Assembly (NCBI GenBank): GCA_951812925.1
Contig: OX638370.1
Coordinates: 46,131,948-46,195,947 of the forward strand
Direction: 5' to 3'
DNA: 64,000 nt
Source of the DNA: Calliopum simillimum
Lineage: Eukaryota > Arthropoda > Insecta > Diptera > Lauxaniidae
This document shows positions 32,194 to 43,409 of this stretch, piece by piece (within the stretch, counting starts at the first letter, position 1; each line of letters opens with the position of its first letter). The translations under genes were made by a program, and so were the position numbers. The notes beneath the pieces were generated by a model. It saw nothing but the letters and a program-made list of their open reading frames with translations. It ran no database searches and had not been told where the DNA came from.

Positions 32194-33486
32194 CGTGGGC
32201 TGCTCGATATATTTTTGGCCTAATAATGAAAATGCGAATATTTATCATTAAAAATGGTTTAATTGATTTTCAAAGTATTCTCCAGCATGATTTATACACT
32301 TTTGCATGCGCTCAAACCAATTGTCGAAGACCTTTTTCCACTCCGATTGAGACACCTCCAAAACATGGTCTTTGAACGCTTCAACAGCATCTTCTGGCGA
32401 CGAAAATCATTGACCACGCTTTTTTTCTTGATGTGCGGGAATAAAAAGAAGTCATTAGGTGCCAAGTCAGGGCTGTACGGCGGATGACCCATCAATTCGA
32501 CGTTTTGGCCGGTCAAAAAGGCGCTGGTTTGAGCCGATGTGTGAGAGCTCGCATTGTCATGGTGAACAACGATTCGTCTTCTCTTGTTTGTTTTTCGAAT
32601 TTTTCTGAAGACTTTAGGCAAACAAATTGTGGTGTACCACTCAGAATTGACCGTCCTACGTTGCTTAAGCGGAACAGTCGCCACATGAACAGTTTTGCCG
32701 AAGAAACAGGCGACCATTTGCTTCGTAGTGCTTCTTCCACTAACAACTTTCGTTGGATTTGGCTCGTCTTCGAAGACCCACACGGTCGATTGCTGTTTTG
32801 TTTCGGGCTCATACGCATAGATCCATGATTCGTCACCTGTGACGATCTTATAAACGTCTATTGAAGCACCGCGATCGTATTTATTCAACATTTCTTTGCA
32901 CCAATCGACACGAGCCTTTTTTTGAGTGATTGTCAAATTGTGCGGGATCCAACGAGCACAAACTTTTTTTACGGCCAGGTGTTCATGCAATATCGAATGT
33001 ATGCTGGTGGGAGAAATGCCCAAGGATGCCCCTATCTCACGGTATGTCACATGACGATCTTGCATTATCAGTTCACGCATGGCATCAATGTTCTCTGGCA
33101 CAATGGCTGTTTTTGGACGACCTTCACGGAATTCGTCTTTGAGCGAGCGTCGGCCACGATTGAATTCATTAAACCAGTTTTTCACAGTGCTATAGAATTG
33201 TGCTTCATCGCCATACAAAGATTTTAGTTCATCGATGCACTCTTGTCGTGATAATCCACGTCGAAAGTTGTAAAAAATTATCGCACGAAAATGTTCACGA
33301 GTCAACTCCATTTTTTTGCCAAATTGATTTTTTCAAGTCACTGTAAACAACACAAATGATGGTCGTACGTCAAAACGTTCTGAGTACGTTTATGCTAAAA
33401 AATATCAAACTTTCCAATAGAAATGTCAGATTGCACCTGGCAACACTTAGTGTTGCCTAGGCCAGAAATATATCGAGCAGCCTACG
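32194..33486 (-). mobile_element. mariner element
   Basis: The 1293-bp element has inverted repeats of about 29 bp (CGTGGGCTGCTCGATATATT at the left, the complement with one change at the right). It sits between TA dinucleotides (32192-32193, 33487-33488). The length and TA target are standard for mariner. It contains one transposase gene on the minus strand. Confidence 0.93.
32245..33311 (-). CDS. mariner transposase, nearly complete, with C-terminal frameshift
   Basis: From ATG at 33311 the frame reads MELTREHFRAIIFYNFRRGL and contains the two helix-turn-helix regions (QFYSTVKNWFNEFNRG; VTYREIGASLGISPTSIHSI). The catalytic acids lie in VTGDESWIYAYEP, VHHDNASSHTS and YSPDLAPNDFFLF, the DD34D layout. 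The WVFEDEPNPTKV block is also kept. After FPHIKKK a run of A appears to have gained one base. The original frame is then found shifted (SSPEDAVEAFKDHVLEVSQS, then KCINHAGEYF) after one in-frame TGA. As read, the protein ends 339 residues in with about 45 wrong-frame residues. The catalytic domain is intact but the copy is probably inactive. Confidence 0.9.
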
Positions 33487-33488
33487 TA

Positions 33489-34191
33489 CATAATACAATT
33501 CAAAAATATAAACATTAAAACAAATGAGCGAGATAAAAATTATAATTTCGTATAAAAACAGCTCACAAATAAGAACCAGGTAACAGCCGGCTGGATCCGA
33601 AAGTGGTGGTTACAAACAAGGTGGTTCAAATAGTACCGGAACAAAGCATTATTGAAATATGCAGTTTTAGAGTTTTACAGTGGGGTGAAATTTGGAAAAT
33701 ATGGATTGTCAGAAGTCCTAATTGATTTTAACGATTTTTTGGGTTTCGGAAGAAAATTTCGAATTTTAAGTGTTCAACAACTAGTAGTGAAATGTTATAG
33801 CAAATATTTCTGTAGTACATAAGTACTGACTCAATGTTCCCCTGTTTAAGGTGTCATTTTTGTACCTTGTTAAGAAAAGGGTAAAAATTATCCACATGTG
33901 GAGGTTGTAGAGGAATAAAATTTTCTACAAAAATATTCCCCGCAATATCCTGCATAAGTTTACTGAACACATGCTACACCTCAGATGTAAGGATCGTATA
34001 GTGAATTCATTGATTTAACACAAGATTGACGAATTTTGAACTTCGATATCTACAAACTTGAGTTTTTCATTTTACGATTTCAAAATGCCATTACTCAATT
34101 TTTGGAATTTTTCAGTGATCGAGGTGCTATTTTATTCAAAATTTTATGAATTTTTAGAAAAAAATATTTTTTATTTTGTGAAGATAATATA
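33489..34191. other. spacer without a recognised gene
   Basis: AT-rich sequence flanking the mariner. No repeat edge, tRNA or coding signal stands out. Confidence 0.4.
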
Positions 34192-34389
34192 CAAGGAGAA
34201 AAAAATAGTACTTGCTACTTTATTTCTCATAAATTTTACCAGAATTTCAAGTCAGAATAGTGACAACTCAACACCAAAGTAAGTTTCACCTTACAGTTTT
34301 AGTCAATTCAGAATGTATGTTTGCTAGTAATTTTTTTGAAAAAATTGGCGTGATATTTACCTTACTGTAAAGTTCAAACAACAAAAAAA

Positions 34390-34480
34390 CGAGCTGACTG
34401 AGCTAGGGTACGAACCCAGGCCCTTCCGTGTGATAAGCAGATACATATCCTCTGCGCTACTTACGCATGTGATGAAGAGG
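34390..34480 (-). repeat. tRNA-like SINE unit
   Basis: On the minus strand AAGTAGCGCAGAGGATATG resembles an A box, and CCTGGGTTCGTACCCTAGC resembles a B box/T arm. A T run follows. The anticodon arm cannot be drawn convincingly, so this is not called a tRNA gene. Confidence 0.5.
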
Positions 34481-34957
34481 CAAAAAAATTGTATATAAAG
34501 AAAATGTCTGTCTAAAAATAGAAATTCTTACTGAAATTCTAAAAGTCAAAATGATTATATACTTTTATGTTATTTAACTTACTCGAGTGGAGTGAAAATT
34601 ATGACACTCAATTTTGTGCGTGAAAAAAATAAAGTCATTTTGATTACACTGTGCTAGTCGGAAATTCTAACATTGATGAGTTCCATGTAGTAAACATAAT
34701 TCGGGTATGCTGATTTCAATGGTCATAGTCATTTTTATGGTTTGGCTCTTGTTTTCGAGAAATTCAAGTCTGAAAATTTGACAAAAAAAAATAAATATTT
34801 ATAAAATTTATTTTTTTCCATATCAACAGATACCTATTCAGTTTGATCAAATTTTTCACTTTTGTAACCAATTAAATGTTCACGCCTACAAAAAGTATAG
34901 CAAAATTCTAAAAAAATCTTTTTTTGTAAGAATTTTGGATGTTTTACATGGAAATAT

Positions 34958-35425
34958 TTGTTTTATCAAATTTATTCTACTTCTGATGCTTCTTCTTCAC
35001 TTGCAATCGACTGTCGTTGCGAAAACTTGAGACGTCGTACAATCATATCTAAGCGATTTTGCGTAATTTCGATGTGGTTGCATGTGGAGTTTCATTTGAT
35101 AGTTGAAACAATTTTCCAGATGGTTTTTCAGTGCTCTCCAATGATGGTTGCAAATATTCACTCATTGAAATTGGTCCAATTAGAATGGGAATTTTTCGTG
35201 AATGCGGCAACTGCAACTGAATAAATTTTGTAAGCTATTTCTAGAATTTAAGCACGCATAACATTCTTCTGGATCATGTACCAAGCCTCCGGTACATATA
35301 ATAGACGGGCTCATTCTACACCACGAACTACTCGTACGTGTATGTTCACCAAAGTATAAATGATACACTTCCGTAGTTTCCCTCCACGCTTGCTTGCCGG
35401 AATAGTAAATTTTCTTCAAATATTA
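34958..35425 (-). pseudogene. decayed coding region of unknown, probably transposon origin
   Basis: The minus strand reads YYSGKQAWRETTEVYHLYFG, then VHDPEECYACLNS, and further down NRLDMIVRRLKFSQRQSIAS, then EEEASEVE to a stop at about 34973. Stops separate the blocks. The DPxxCYxCL pattern resembles multicopy uncharacterised arthropod proteins. It sits in the loop of a palindrome, so it was probably the cargo of that element. No function is proposed. Confidence 0.35.
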
Positions 35426-36118
35426 CTTTGTTTAATTTGGTACAGTTATTAATTTTTTTAAATTTTTAACTTTTATATGACCAACCGATAATATTATTCA
35501 CTGACATACGAATAAATGATTGCTTTTTGTCGTTGAATGTTAGAATTTCATTAAAAAATCAAGAAAGAGTATCAAAAATAGAATAAATTTGTGAAAAAAC
35601 TGTTTTTTGCGTGTAAAAAAATCTAAATTTTGGCAATAAAGAAGATTTTTTTAAAATTTTGCTGCACTTTGGTGGTCGTGAACACTCAATTAGTTAAAAA
35701 AGAAAAAAATTCAACCAAACTGATTGTTGAAATGGAAAAAAATACCTGTTTTTTATTAAAATTTTATTTTTTTAGTCAAATTTTTAAAATTGAATTTCTC
35801 AAAAACAAGAGCCAAACCATAAAAATGAGTATGACCATTGAAATCAGCATACCCGAATTATGTTTACTATATGGGTCCCATCAATGTTAGAAAAAAATTG
35901 CTCCGATTCGAGCACAGTGTTAGAATTATAAATTTTCTGAAAGTATAAATTACTCTACATAAAGTCAAATGTAGGAAATTTCGAGTAAATATTCCTTTAT
36001 TTTTTAACTACATATTATTTGTAAATATGACTTTACGGACCCATCAAATAGTGTTGATTACTTTAATTTTTCGACTAGCCGAGTGGAGTAAAAATTATGA
36101 TATGTATTTTTCTCCGTG

Positions 36119-37429
36119 TAGCTTTTCACCTGACGGTCACATGTGGAAAAGTATGCTTAATCGAAATCCAAAATTGGAGCTGCAATTTTTTGTGAACCGA
36201 TTTTTTATGAATTTTTTCCAATTGTAGTTTTTGAGGGGACAGAATAAATTGAATTTTATAAAACGTTTCTTTTTTTATTTGTTTGCATCGGAATATGTCA
36301 CTGTACACTGGCAAAAAAGTGCAAACATTATGCTTTCAAAAAAACATTTGGTTGACTTTTTATATATCAGGCTATGAGCGCAACAGTGGCCTAACTTTTG
36401 CTTCGTTGATAAAGCAAAAGCACATAACCTGAGTCGACACAAGCACAAGTTATTTGCTTTTGATTTTCACCCTTTCGACCACGCCCTAACTTTGTAAGAG
36501 ACTTAGGTGTCTCCGTGGGCGGATTTTGTTCATATTCACAGATTGTTATTGTCTTAAAAATATCTCGACCAAATTTCAACAGCCTAGGTTTATTATTACT
36601 TTTTATGACCGCCGCACAGTGTACGGTTTGGCTCAAATTTGTGAATAAATCGTAGAACTTCTAGTAAACGGCTTTGTAAAGCTTATTTATCAGCCTTTTA
36701 AGGAAAAATATGCAAATTAGAAAATTATTTTGACATAACCTCAAAAAAGTTGATCAAACATGGGATTTGTTTCAAAAAATCAACTAAATTAAGCGGCACG
36801 GCCAGACCAGTGCTTACTTTAATCTCACGTTTAGATGGTGTATTGACTGGAACATTTTAAAATGTAATTCGTGGCAAAAAAAAAATTCGGTCATTTTGAA
36901 AGGTCTTAGATAACCTCAAAGGTGACAGGATTCAATATAATTTTTTTTATTTATTTCATACTAAATTAAAAAAAGTGTGGATAGCTTATTGTTTATCGTG
37001 AATCTATTGAAGCTTATCCACGATAATATAGAGCACTTACCCCCAAATAGGCCTATAGCACAAAGGAGATATATATATAGGGAATAGTCTTTATTTATAC
37101 ATGAAAAATAAATTGTGCAAAGACCATTGCGAAATCGTATACGCATAAAAAGTTATTCAATGTCAAAGGTCGGAAAAATCAATTTTTTTTAAATATCTTT
37201 CAAACGGTTACTCCCAGAGAAAAATTTTGAAAATGTGTTATAAAAATATGTAAAATTTTTTTTTTTACATTTTGCAGTTTGCGAGAGGGGCCAAGGAAAG
37301 TGAAATATCCCTTTAATTATATGAGTAGTGTCCCGCATTGGCATTTTGAAAATTTTGTCACCTTTGTTAAAATATTTCGCCACCTCGATGCTACAACTGG
37401 GTAACTCAAATTTTCTAGTTTTGAGATAA
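36119..37429. other. repeat-derived spacer
   Basis: 36140-36240 resembles 1236-1320. 36475-36640 is the uninterrupted copy of the dispersed repeat that is split at 3621/5705, with GACCGCCG near its end. 37190-37270 carries AAATATCTTTCAAACGGTTA, a diverged ATATCTCGCTAACGG word. No gene is seen. Confidence 0.5.
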
Positions 37430-38060
37430 AGGGCGGAGGTTTACAAATTTGTGACAAAGTGTGACAGAGGGGGATCTGGGGGTCTTGAAAAGTGTGATGT
37501 CACAAAATTCAAATCGAAAACATTTCGAAATTTTCAAACTTAAATTAAAACAAACCACTAATAACAATTGCTTAATTTAACACAGATAAATTTGCGTGCT
37601 TAATTATTAAACACAAAGAAGACTGTTGATGTTGCCATACTACACTGAATATTAGCTGCGTTTAATAGGATTTTGACATAGTGGCACCACATTTTTACCG
37701 ATTATCTTGGCAAGCGGAGGGAAGTGGTGCGGAAACGAAAAGTAAAATAAAGTAAAACAAAATAAGAAGGAGATTGCACACAAACTCGTTTTAGAAGAAC
37801 AGTGATAACTACATGTTAACACGCTGCCGTCTAAAACACAGCTAATATTGATCAATACGTTAAGTTACTTTACGATTGTTACGCTTTAAGCATACTAAAT
37901 CGCTTTGTTTAAAATTAGAGGAAAAAAAATTGTTCAATTGGTTTTAAGGTATAAAAGGTCAGAGTGTGATGCCACAAATAGGGGGAGGGGTTCTAAGAAA
38001 ATGTGACATGGGGGAGAGAAGGGGTCTAAAAATCGTCTGACGTAATTTATGGACAGCCCC
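37430..38060. mobile_element. diverged Harbinger-like element (sibling of 13106-13373)
   Basis: The right end GACGTAATTTATGGACAGCCCC, then TAA, matches the MITE at 13106. The GTGACAAAGTGTGACAGAGG and ATGTGACATGGGGGAG segments also match in order. The left terminus is missing, and an unrelated AT-rich insert of about 400 bp (37540-37950) splits it. Confidence 0.65.
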
Positions 38061-38129
38061 TAATCCAATTTTAAGATTTTTAAAAATTTGAATTTCCACT
38101 GATTTTCGACTTTTCTTGTTTTGTTTTTT

Positions 38130-38408
38130 CTTATAACGTTGCAATGGTGTCACTTTAGACCTATAATGACTTACGGCTGCCAAATTTGGTTTTCAAAAAT
38201 AGCTAAAACTCATTTAAAGAAACTCCAGATAATTCAGAACAAAAACTTGAAAATTATTCACAAACTCTCCAGTAGATATCCAACTATTGAGCTGCATGAA
38301 AATTTTGAACATAAACCAATCAACTCAACAATGAGGGACTTGACGCTGAAATTCAGTGATAGATGCAGATTTTCTAACATTGATTATATAAGAAATTTAC
38401 TTGAATAA
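38130..38408 (+). pseudogene. jockey-like LINE, C-terminal fragment
   Basis: The frame reads FRPIMTYGCQIWFSKIAKTH, then LKKLQIIQNKNLKIIHKLSS, ending YIRNLLE stop. RP.MTYG..W...AKTHLKKLQ is the typical region after the reverse transcriptase in jockey-clade LINEs. The stretch after the stop is T-rich with an 18-base T run. Everything upstream is missing. Confidence 0.75.
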
Positions 38409-38850
38409 CCGGACTAATAACTTTGAAAAAAGTTATTCAATGCGTTTATTTCATTTCTTATAAAATTTTTTTTTTTTTTTTTTACGATAATATAAGGTTT
38501 TTTCAATACTTAATTTTTCCTTAATTAATTAACTCTTAATAGATTTTAATTAACTCTTAATAGATTTTTATACATTTTAATTAAAGATTTCATTTGATGT
38601 AATACCTCTAAGTTAAATCTCAAATAATGTAATTTCTCTTATCAAAAAATAATGATTTTAAAGTTTAATAAATTACAATTACAAATTACAATTACTTTAG
38701 AGAACTCTGGTTGGGCAGAATTGTGCAACAAGTCATGGATGTCATGGGCCACTTATTCCAAGAATGACAATTTAGGAGCTTCCTAGTTGTAGTATTGAGG
38801 TGACGAGATTATTTAACTTAAACTGACATCATTTCAAACAAACATACATA
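38409..38850. other. AT-rich spacer upstream of the aconitase region
   Basis: AATTAACTCTTAATAGATTTT is duplicated back to back near 38530-38570. Otherwise the sequence is T/A-rich with nothing recognised. Confidence 0.4.
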
Positions 38851-39093
38851 TCGTCGGCTTAATGAGAAAAGGTGCTAAGTCCATTTTGTGTCAAAAGTAA
38901 TTGGCAGGCATTTTGTTAAAAAAGAAAAAAATTGGGTTCCGTTTTCACGAAAAGTTTACTTGATAGTGTAGAACTGATGATATTTAGTTGAAAAAATCAT
39001 ATTTATCCAATAATCGATTATAATGCAAATAATGTGTATGACATTACTTTTGCCGTAAAATGAACTTAGTATCTTTTCTCATTAAGCCGACGA
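38851..39093. mobile_element. MITE immediately upstream of aconitase
   Basis: TCGTCGGCTTAATGAGAAAA at the left is exactly inverted at the right (TTTTCTCATTAAGCCGACGA), and the match continues to about 45 bp with small differences. The length is 243 bp. CAAAAGTAAT and ATGTGTATGACATTACTTTT link it to the MITE at 392-633. It ends about 225 bp before the aconitase ATG, so it may form part of the promoter region. Confidence 0.8.
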
Positions 39094-39318
39094 CATGTAT
39101 ATGCTATTGTATTTCTGATCATACATAGTAGATTTTGAACTTTTCGTTAAACTGTCAATTATTTGTTTTCAAACATTTGTTTTTTTCGAAAAGTTTTCCT
39201 TCAATAAAATTCCAGCTGACGGCTGAAAACTTTTAACTTTCGGAGTATTCAGCAAAATTATTTAAGAAAATTGCATTGTGTTCACAGAAAATTTAAAATA
39301 AAAAATTATTCGTACAAA

Positions 39319-41679
39319 ATGGCAGCAACATTGAAACTACTGCAGACAAAAGTGTGCAAAGCTGGACGATATGGCCTTGATAAACATTCACGTCAGTTCC
39401 ACCCCTCCACTTGCGTAGCCTCTAAAGTGGCTATGTCAAAATTTGACCCGGATGCTCAATTGCCCTATGAAAAACTGCATAAAACACTTCAAGTGGTTAG
39501 TAGCCGTTTGAACCGTCCACTTACTTTGTCTGAGAAAATTTTGTATTCCCATTTGGATGATCCTCAAAATCAAGATATCGTGCGTGGCACTTCTTACTTG
39601 CGTTTACGTCCCGATCGTGTGGCTATGCAAGATGCCACCGGTCAGATGGCATTGCTCCAATTCATATCTTCTGGTCTTAAGAAGGTTGCTGTTCCATCGA
39701 CTGTCCATTGTGATCACTTGATTCAAGCTCAAACTGGTGGCAAGGAAGATTTGGCACGTTCTATAGAAATAAATCGTGAAGTCTTTACTTTTTTGGCATC
39801 TGTAAGCGCCAAGTATGGTGTGGGCTTCTGGAAACCAGGCAGTGGCATTATCCATCAACTTCTTTTAGAGAATTACGCTTTTCCCGGACTGTTAATGATC
39901 GGTACTGATTCTCATTCACCTAATATTGGTGGTCTTGGTGGTTTGGGAATTGGTGTTGGTGGTGCTGACGCCGTCGATGTAATGGCTAGTATCCCATGGG
40001 AGTTAAAGTGCCCAAAAGTCATAGGTGTTCATCTGACTGGCAAGATAAGTGGTTGGACCTCACCGAAAGATGTTATCCTAAAGGTGGCAGATATTTTCAC
40101 CGTCAAGGGTGGTACTGGTGCCATCCTCGAATATAATGGTAAAGGTGTTGATTCAATCTCTTGTACCGGCATGGCCACCATTTCTAATATGGGCGCTGAA
40201 GTTGGCGCTACCACATCAGTATTTCCTTTTAATGAACGCATGGCATCCTACCTGAAGGCGACAAATCGTGCCGATATTGCAGAAGAAGCTAAGAAATATC
40301 AGTCTAAGATTTTGCAAGCTGACGGAGACTGTGAATACGACGAGTTGATTGAAATTAATTTGGACAAATTGGAGCCTCACCTTAACGGACCGTTTACTCC
40401 CGATTTATCTCATCCCATTAGCAAAATAGGTGAAAATGCCAAGAAGAATGGTTATCCAATTGAAGTTAAAGTTGGTCTCATTGGATCCTGCACGAATTCT
40501 TCCTACGAAGATATGGCCCGCTGTGCAAGCATTGCACAAGACGCTATGAAACATGCCGTTAAGTCAAAGATTGCATTTTATGTTACACCTGGATCAGAAC
40601 AAGTTCGGGCCACTATTGAACGCGATGGCATTTCCGAAGTCTTTAAGAAATTCGGTGGCACTATCTTGGCCAACGCCTGCGGACCCTGTATTGGGCAGTG
40701 GGATCGCAAAGATATTAAGAAGGGTGACAAGAATACCATTGTTACTTCATACAATCGTAATTTCACTGCGCGTAATGATGCTAATCCACAAACGTACGCA
40801 TTTCTTGCAAGTCCCGAATTAGTTACCGCCCTTTCAATCGCTGGCCGCCTGGATTTCAATCCAGTTACTGATGAGCTTACCGGTTCAGATGGCAAAAAAT
40901 TCAAGTTGAAGCCGCCATTCGGCGATGAATTACCCTCAAAAGGATTTGATACTGGCGAAAACTATTATGTTGCTCCACCAGCAAGTGGCGAAAATGTCAA
41001 TATTGACGTTGATCCAAAAAGTCAGCGCTTGCAACTCTTGGAACCTTTTGACAAATGGGATGGCAAGGATTTAACTGGCATGGCTGTTTTAATTAAAATT
41101 AAGGGCAAGTGCACAACTGATCACATCTCTGCCGCTGGTCCTTGGTTGAAATACCGAGGTCATTTGGACAACATTTCCAACAACATGTTCATTGGAGCTA
41201 CCAACATTGAAAATAATGAAATGAACAAGGTTAAGAACCAGCGCACTGGTCAATTTGGTCCAGTGCCTGATGTTGCACGCGACTACAAAAAAAATGGCAT
41301 TAAATGGGTCGCTGTCGGTGAGGAAAACTACGGTGAGGGTTCTTCTCGCGAACATGCTGCATTGGAACCACGTCATTTAGGTGCCCGTGCCATCATTGTG
41401 AAATCTTTTGCACGTATTCACGAGACAAATTTGAAGAAGCAAGGTGTACTGCCACTCACCTTTGCCAATCCAGCTGATTTTGATAAGGTGCAACCAGCAA
41501 GCAAGATTTCCTTGTTAGGTCTAAGCAGCTTAGCTGCTGGTAAGCCTATAGATTGTGAAATCAAGAATGGTGACAAAGTAGAGAAGATCAAATTAAATCA
41601 TACGCTAAATGTTCAACAAATTGATTGGTTCAAGGCTGGTAGCGCACTCAATCACATGAAGCAATTGTCGAGCAAATAA
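39319..41679 (+). CDS. mAcon: mitochondrial aconitate hydratase (aconitase)
   Basis: The gene encodes a 786-residue protein that interconverts citrate and isocitrate in the mitochondrial TCA cycle. The ATG at 39319 (context ACAAAATGG) starts [20 protein letters not shown], a basic, acid-free targeting sequence; the extra upstream in-frame codons lack an ATG. The [4Fe-4S] ligands are Cys391 (GSCTNSS), Cys454 and Cys457 ([12 protein letters not shown]), with the spacing known for mitochondrial aconitase. [34 protein letters not shown] and the swivel domain [20 protein letters not shown] are intact. The length equals that of animal mitochondrial aconitases. No intron interrupts the CDS and no frame damage is seen. 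TGTGTTCACAG just before 39288 could be a 5'-UTR splice acceptor. No AATAAA was confidently assigned. Confidence 0.97.
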   Translation: MAATLKLLQTKVCKAGRYGLDKHSRQFHPSTCVASKVAMSKFDPDAQLPYEKLHKTLQVVSSRLNRPLTLSEKILYSHLDDPQNQDIVRGTSYLRLRPDRVAMQDATGQMALLQFISSGLKKVAVPSTVHCDHLIQAQTGGKEDLARSIEINREVFTFLASVSAKYGVGFWKPGSGIIHQLLLENYAFPGLLMIGTDSHSPNIGGLGGLGIGVGGADAVDVMASIPWELKCPKVIGVHLTGKISGWTSPKDVILKVADIFTVKGGTGAILEYNGKGVDSISCTGMATISNMGAEVGATTSVFPFNERMASYLKATNRADIAEEAKKYQSKILQADGDCEYDELIEINLDKLEPHLNGPFTPDLSHPISKIGENAKKNGYPIEVKVGLIGSCTNSSYEDMARCASIAQDAMKHAVKSKIAFYVTPGSEQVRATIERDGISEVFKKFGGTILANACGPCIGQWDRKDIKKGDKNTIVTSYNRNFTARNDANPQTYAFLASPELVTALSIAGRLDFNPVTDELTGSDGKKFKLKPPFGDELPSKGFDTGENYYVAPPASGENVNIDVDPKSQRLQLLEPFDKWDGKDLTGMAVLIKIKGKCTTDHISAAGPWLKYRGHLDNISNNMFIGATNIENNEMNKVKNQRTGQFGPVPDVARDYKKNGIKWVAVGEENYGEGSSREHAALEPRHLGARAIIVKSFARIHETNLKKQGVLPLTFANPADFDKVQPASKISLLGLSSLAAGKPIDCEIKNGDKVEKIKLNHTLNVQQIDWFKAGSALNHMKQLSSK

Positions 41680-42255
41680 GCGTTATATATCACTGCTCCA
41701 CTGCTTGTTACTTCACATCTTCCTCATAACGAACGATTTCCATTATTGGGAATTGTGTATTTGCGTCACAATGGTCACGTCCACTCTGTATCATTAAAAT
41801 TCTACAAAAGTCAAGATAAGCGGTCGCTTATGAAATCTATACGTAACGTAAAATGATTGCATTGCGTTTAGGCTTCCGAACGTTTCACTTGGCTGACATT
41901 TAGAATTTAGAGGGTATAAACGTTATGAGGGTATAAACGTTACGCAACGCTGCAAGTTATGGACGAGACCAGTGACTGGCGTAATTTTCGTGCTCTTTCT
42001 ATTTCTTTCCTGACCATTTATTTCGTATATGTCGTATGTATTGTAACAGTGAAGCAAACGGATATTTTGAGATTCGCTTATTTCCCATACATTTTTATTT
42101 TGTTTGTTTTACTTTTAAATTATTTTAAAAATCCAAGTGCTATTTGTCATATGTAAAAATTAATATTTAAAGGAAAATTACGAGGTAAACTTAGAAAAAA
42201 AAAATATATTTAAGCAAAATATTATATACATACTTAACACGTATCAAGAAAATTA
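41680..42255. other. 3' flank of aconitase
   Basis: Presumed 3' UTR and spacer. GAGGGTATAAACGTTA is tandemly duplicated at 41910-41943. The frame at 41959-42156 is rich in Phe/Tyr/Val but has no known match or splice support. Confidence 0.4.
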
Positions 42256-42441
42256 TTATTTTTCATCTCCTTTTATTTTGAAACTCTTACCGGTAGCATC
42301 ATCTCCATCAAATGCGATTTTTCGCGATGATATTAATTTTCTCAAAAGACTTAGCTGATTGATAGATTTTAATAATATCACACGGCGCACAGTGGGGTAT
42401 CGACCCCCAAAACACGCTATCAATTCAACTAGGAGACGGAG
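42256..42441 (-). CDS. possible terminal exon of an unidentified minus-strand gene
   Basis: A minus-strand frame stays open into the stop at 42256-42258. It reads RYPTVRRVILLKSINQLSLL, then RKLISSRKIAFDGDDATGKS, then FKIKGDEK. The balanced amino acid mix and acidic-basic tail look more like protein than the AT-rich noise around it. No ATG or secure acceptor was found, and I recognise no family. It may belong with the candidate exon at 42666-42838 or be chance. Confidence 0.25.
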   Translation of the reverse strand, partial: LRLLVELIACFGGRYPTVRRVILLKSINQLSLLRKLISSRKIAFDGDDATGKSFKIKGDEK

Positions 42442-42665
42442 GCAACTTTTGAATTTTTTTTTAATTTCAATGGATCCAAATAAGAAAAAAACAACAATTA
42501 GGTGACATCCTTCAGTGGATTCTTTTTATTTTTCAATTGAAAACAAATTTTTCATGCCTACAAATATCATAAATTTTTTTTTTTTTAATTTTTTTTTTTA
42601 GTAATCACATTTATTGAATGCTGCTTGCTAAAGTTTTCTCGTTTGCATCAAGAAAACCGATATCA

Positions 42666-42838
42666 CTACTTCCAGCAGTTGTCTTCATCGGATTCTTCAG
42701 TATCTTCAGCGTTGTCTTTATTTGTTGGTGCTACAAGCAAATTTACGGCCATTTGTGGCAACTTTTGCAACTTCTTTTGCGGTAATTTCCTTTTGCTTGA
42801 AATAATTGGGTCTAAAGTTATTAAAAACCCTTTTTTAA
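42666..42838 (-). CDS. possible C-terminal exon with acidic tail
   Basis: The minus strand reads LITLDPIISSKRKLPQKKLQ, then KLPQMAVNLLVAPTNKDNAE, then DTEESDEDNCWK stop. The basic stretch followed by an acidic tail is protein-like. The frame runs upstream straight into the MITE at 42841-43077, so the preceding exon or splice site may have been disrupted. The family is unknown; it may be a transposon gene. Confidence 0.3.
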
Positions 42839-42840
42839 TG

Positions 42841-43077
42841 CCCCTATTGCGATTGTTGATTTGCGATAAAATCGATGGCAATCGATTGTTTCTACTAGCC
42901 CTATCTTTAAAACCTCTGCACCGATTTGAATCAAGTTTTCGCCATTTGATTGCAAATGACTTTAAATGGCATGTAAGATATAAATCAGTGGAATCGTTGA
43001 TGTAGTTTCGAAGATAGGGCTAGAAGAAAAAATCGATGGCCATCGATTTTATCGCAAATCGACAACCGCAATAGGGG
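42841..43077. mobile_element. hairpin MITE rich in ATCGAT
   Basis: CCCCTATTGCGATTGTTGAT at the left is inverted at the right as ATCGACAACCGCAATAGGGG. The inverted match continues through GATAAAATCGATGGC and TAGCCCTATCTT for about 75 bp per arm. No open frame crosses it meaningfully. Confidence 0.8.
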
Positions 43078-43084
43078 TCTAAAT

Positions 43085-43215
43085 ATCCTCAAGGGTAGAG
43101 CTGCGACATCGACCGGAAAACATCGATTTCTTGAACATCCATGTTTTCTGAATTAACCATCGATGTTAAAGAACATCGCCAAAAAAAGATCGATGTTTGG
43201 CAACATCGATTACTT
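43085..43215. repeat. CATCGAT-rich short repeat
   Basis: ACATCGAT or CATCGATGTT occurs about six times in 120 bp, in both orientations. The purpose is unknown; it may be a decayed hairpin element edge. Confidence 0.5.
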
Positions 43216-43409
43216 TTATAATTCGTTGCAAACTCTGACGAAACAAATCAAATATGTCTCAAATTTTTTTTAGATTATGGTACAGTAAATTAAAAACATA
43301 CTGTCATAAATGGAAAAAACTGCTGCGGTGTTGAAGCATTGCATATTTCTGTATTTATTTTAATATTCCATTTCAATTTCAAATTATAACGGCCATAACT
43401 TTTTGGATA

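Larger units (their letters stand above)
34192..36118. mobile_element. long member of a CACGGAGAAAAA-ended element family
   Basis: The left end CAAGGAGAAAAAA and right end TTTTTCTCCGTG are inverted. Both flanks match the short 315-bp copy at 58381-58695: TAAATTTTACCAGA.TTTCAAG with AGAATAGTGACAACT, and GGACCCATCAAATAG. The interior is a further palindrome (about 34640-34800 with 35760-35930, sharing AACAAGAGCCAAACCATAAA and ATACCCGAATTATGTTTACT) around a decayed coding stretch. A tRNA-like unit sits at 34390-34480. Confidence 0.65.

Noticed and set aside
32484..33227. Plus-strand frames of 70-114 residues at 32.5-33.2 kb
   Set aside because: Antisense shadows of the mariner transposase.
39604..41376. 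Minus-strand and other-frame openings across the aconitase gene
   Set aside because: Shadows of a strongly supported CDS.
41959..42156. 65-residue frame downstream of aconitase
   Set aside because: Hydrophobic composition is explained by T-rich DNA; no motif, no splice site and no start context.
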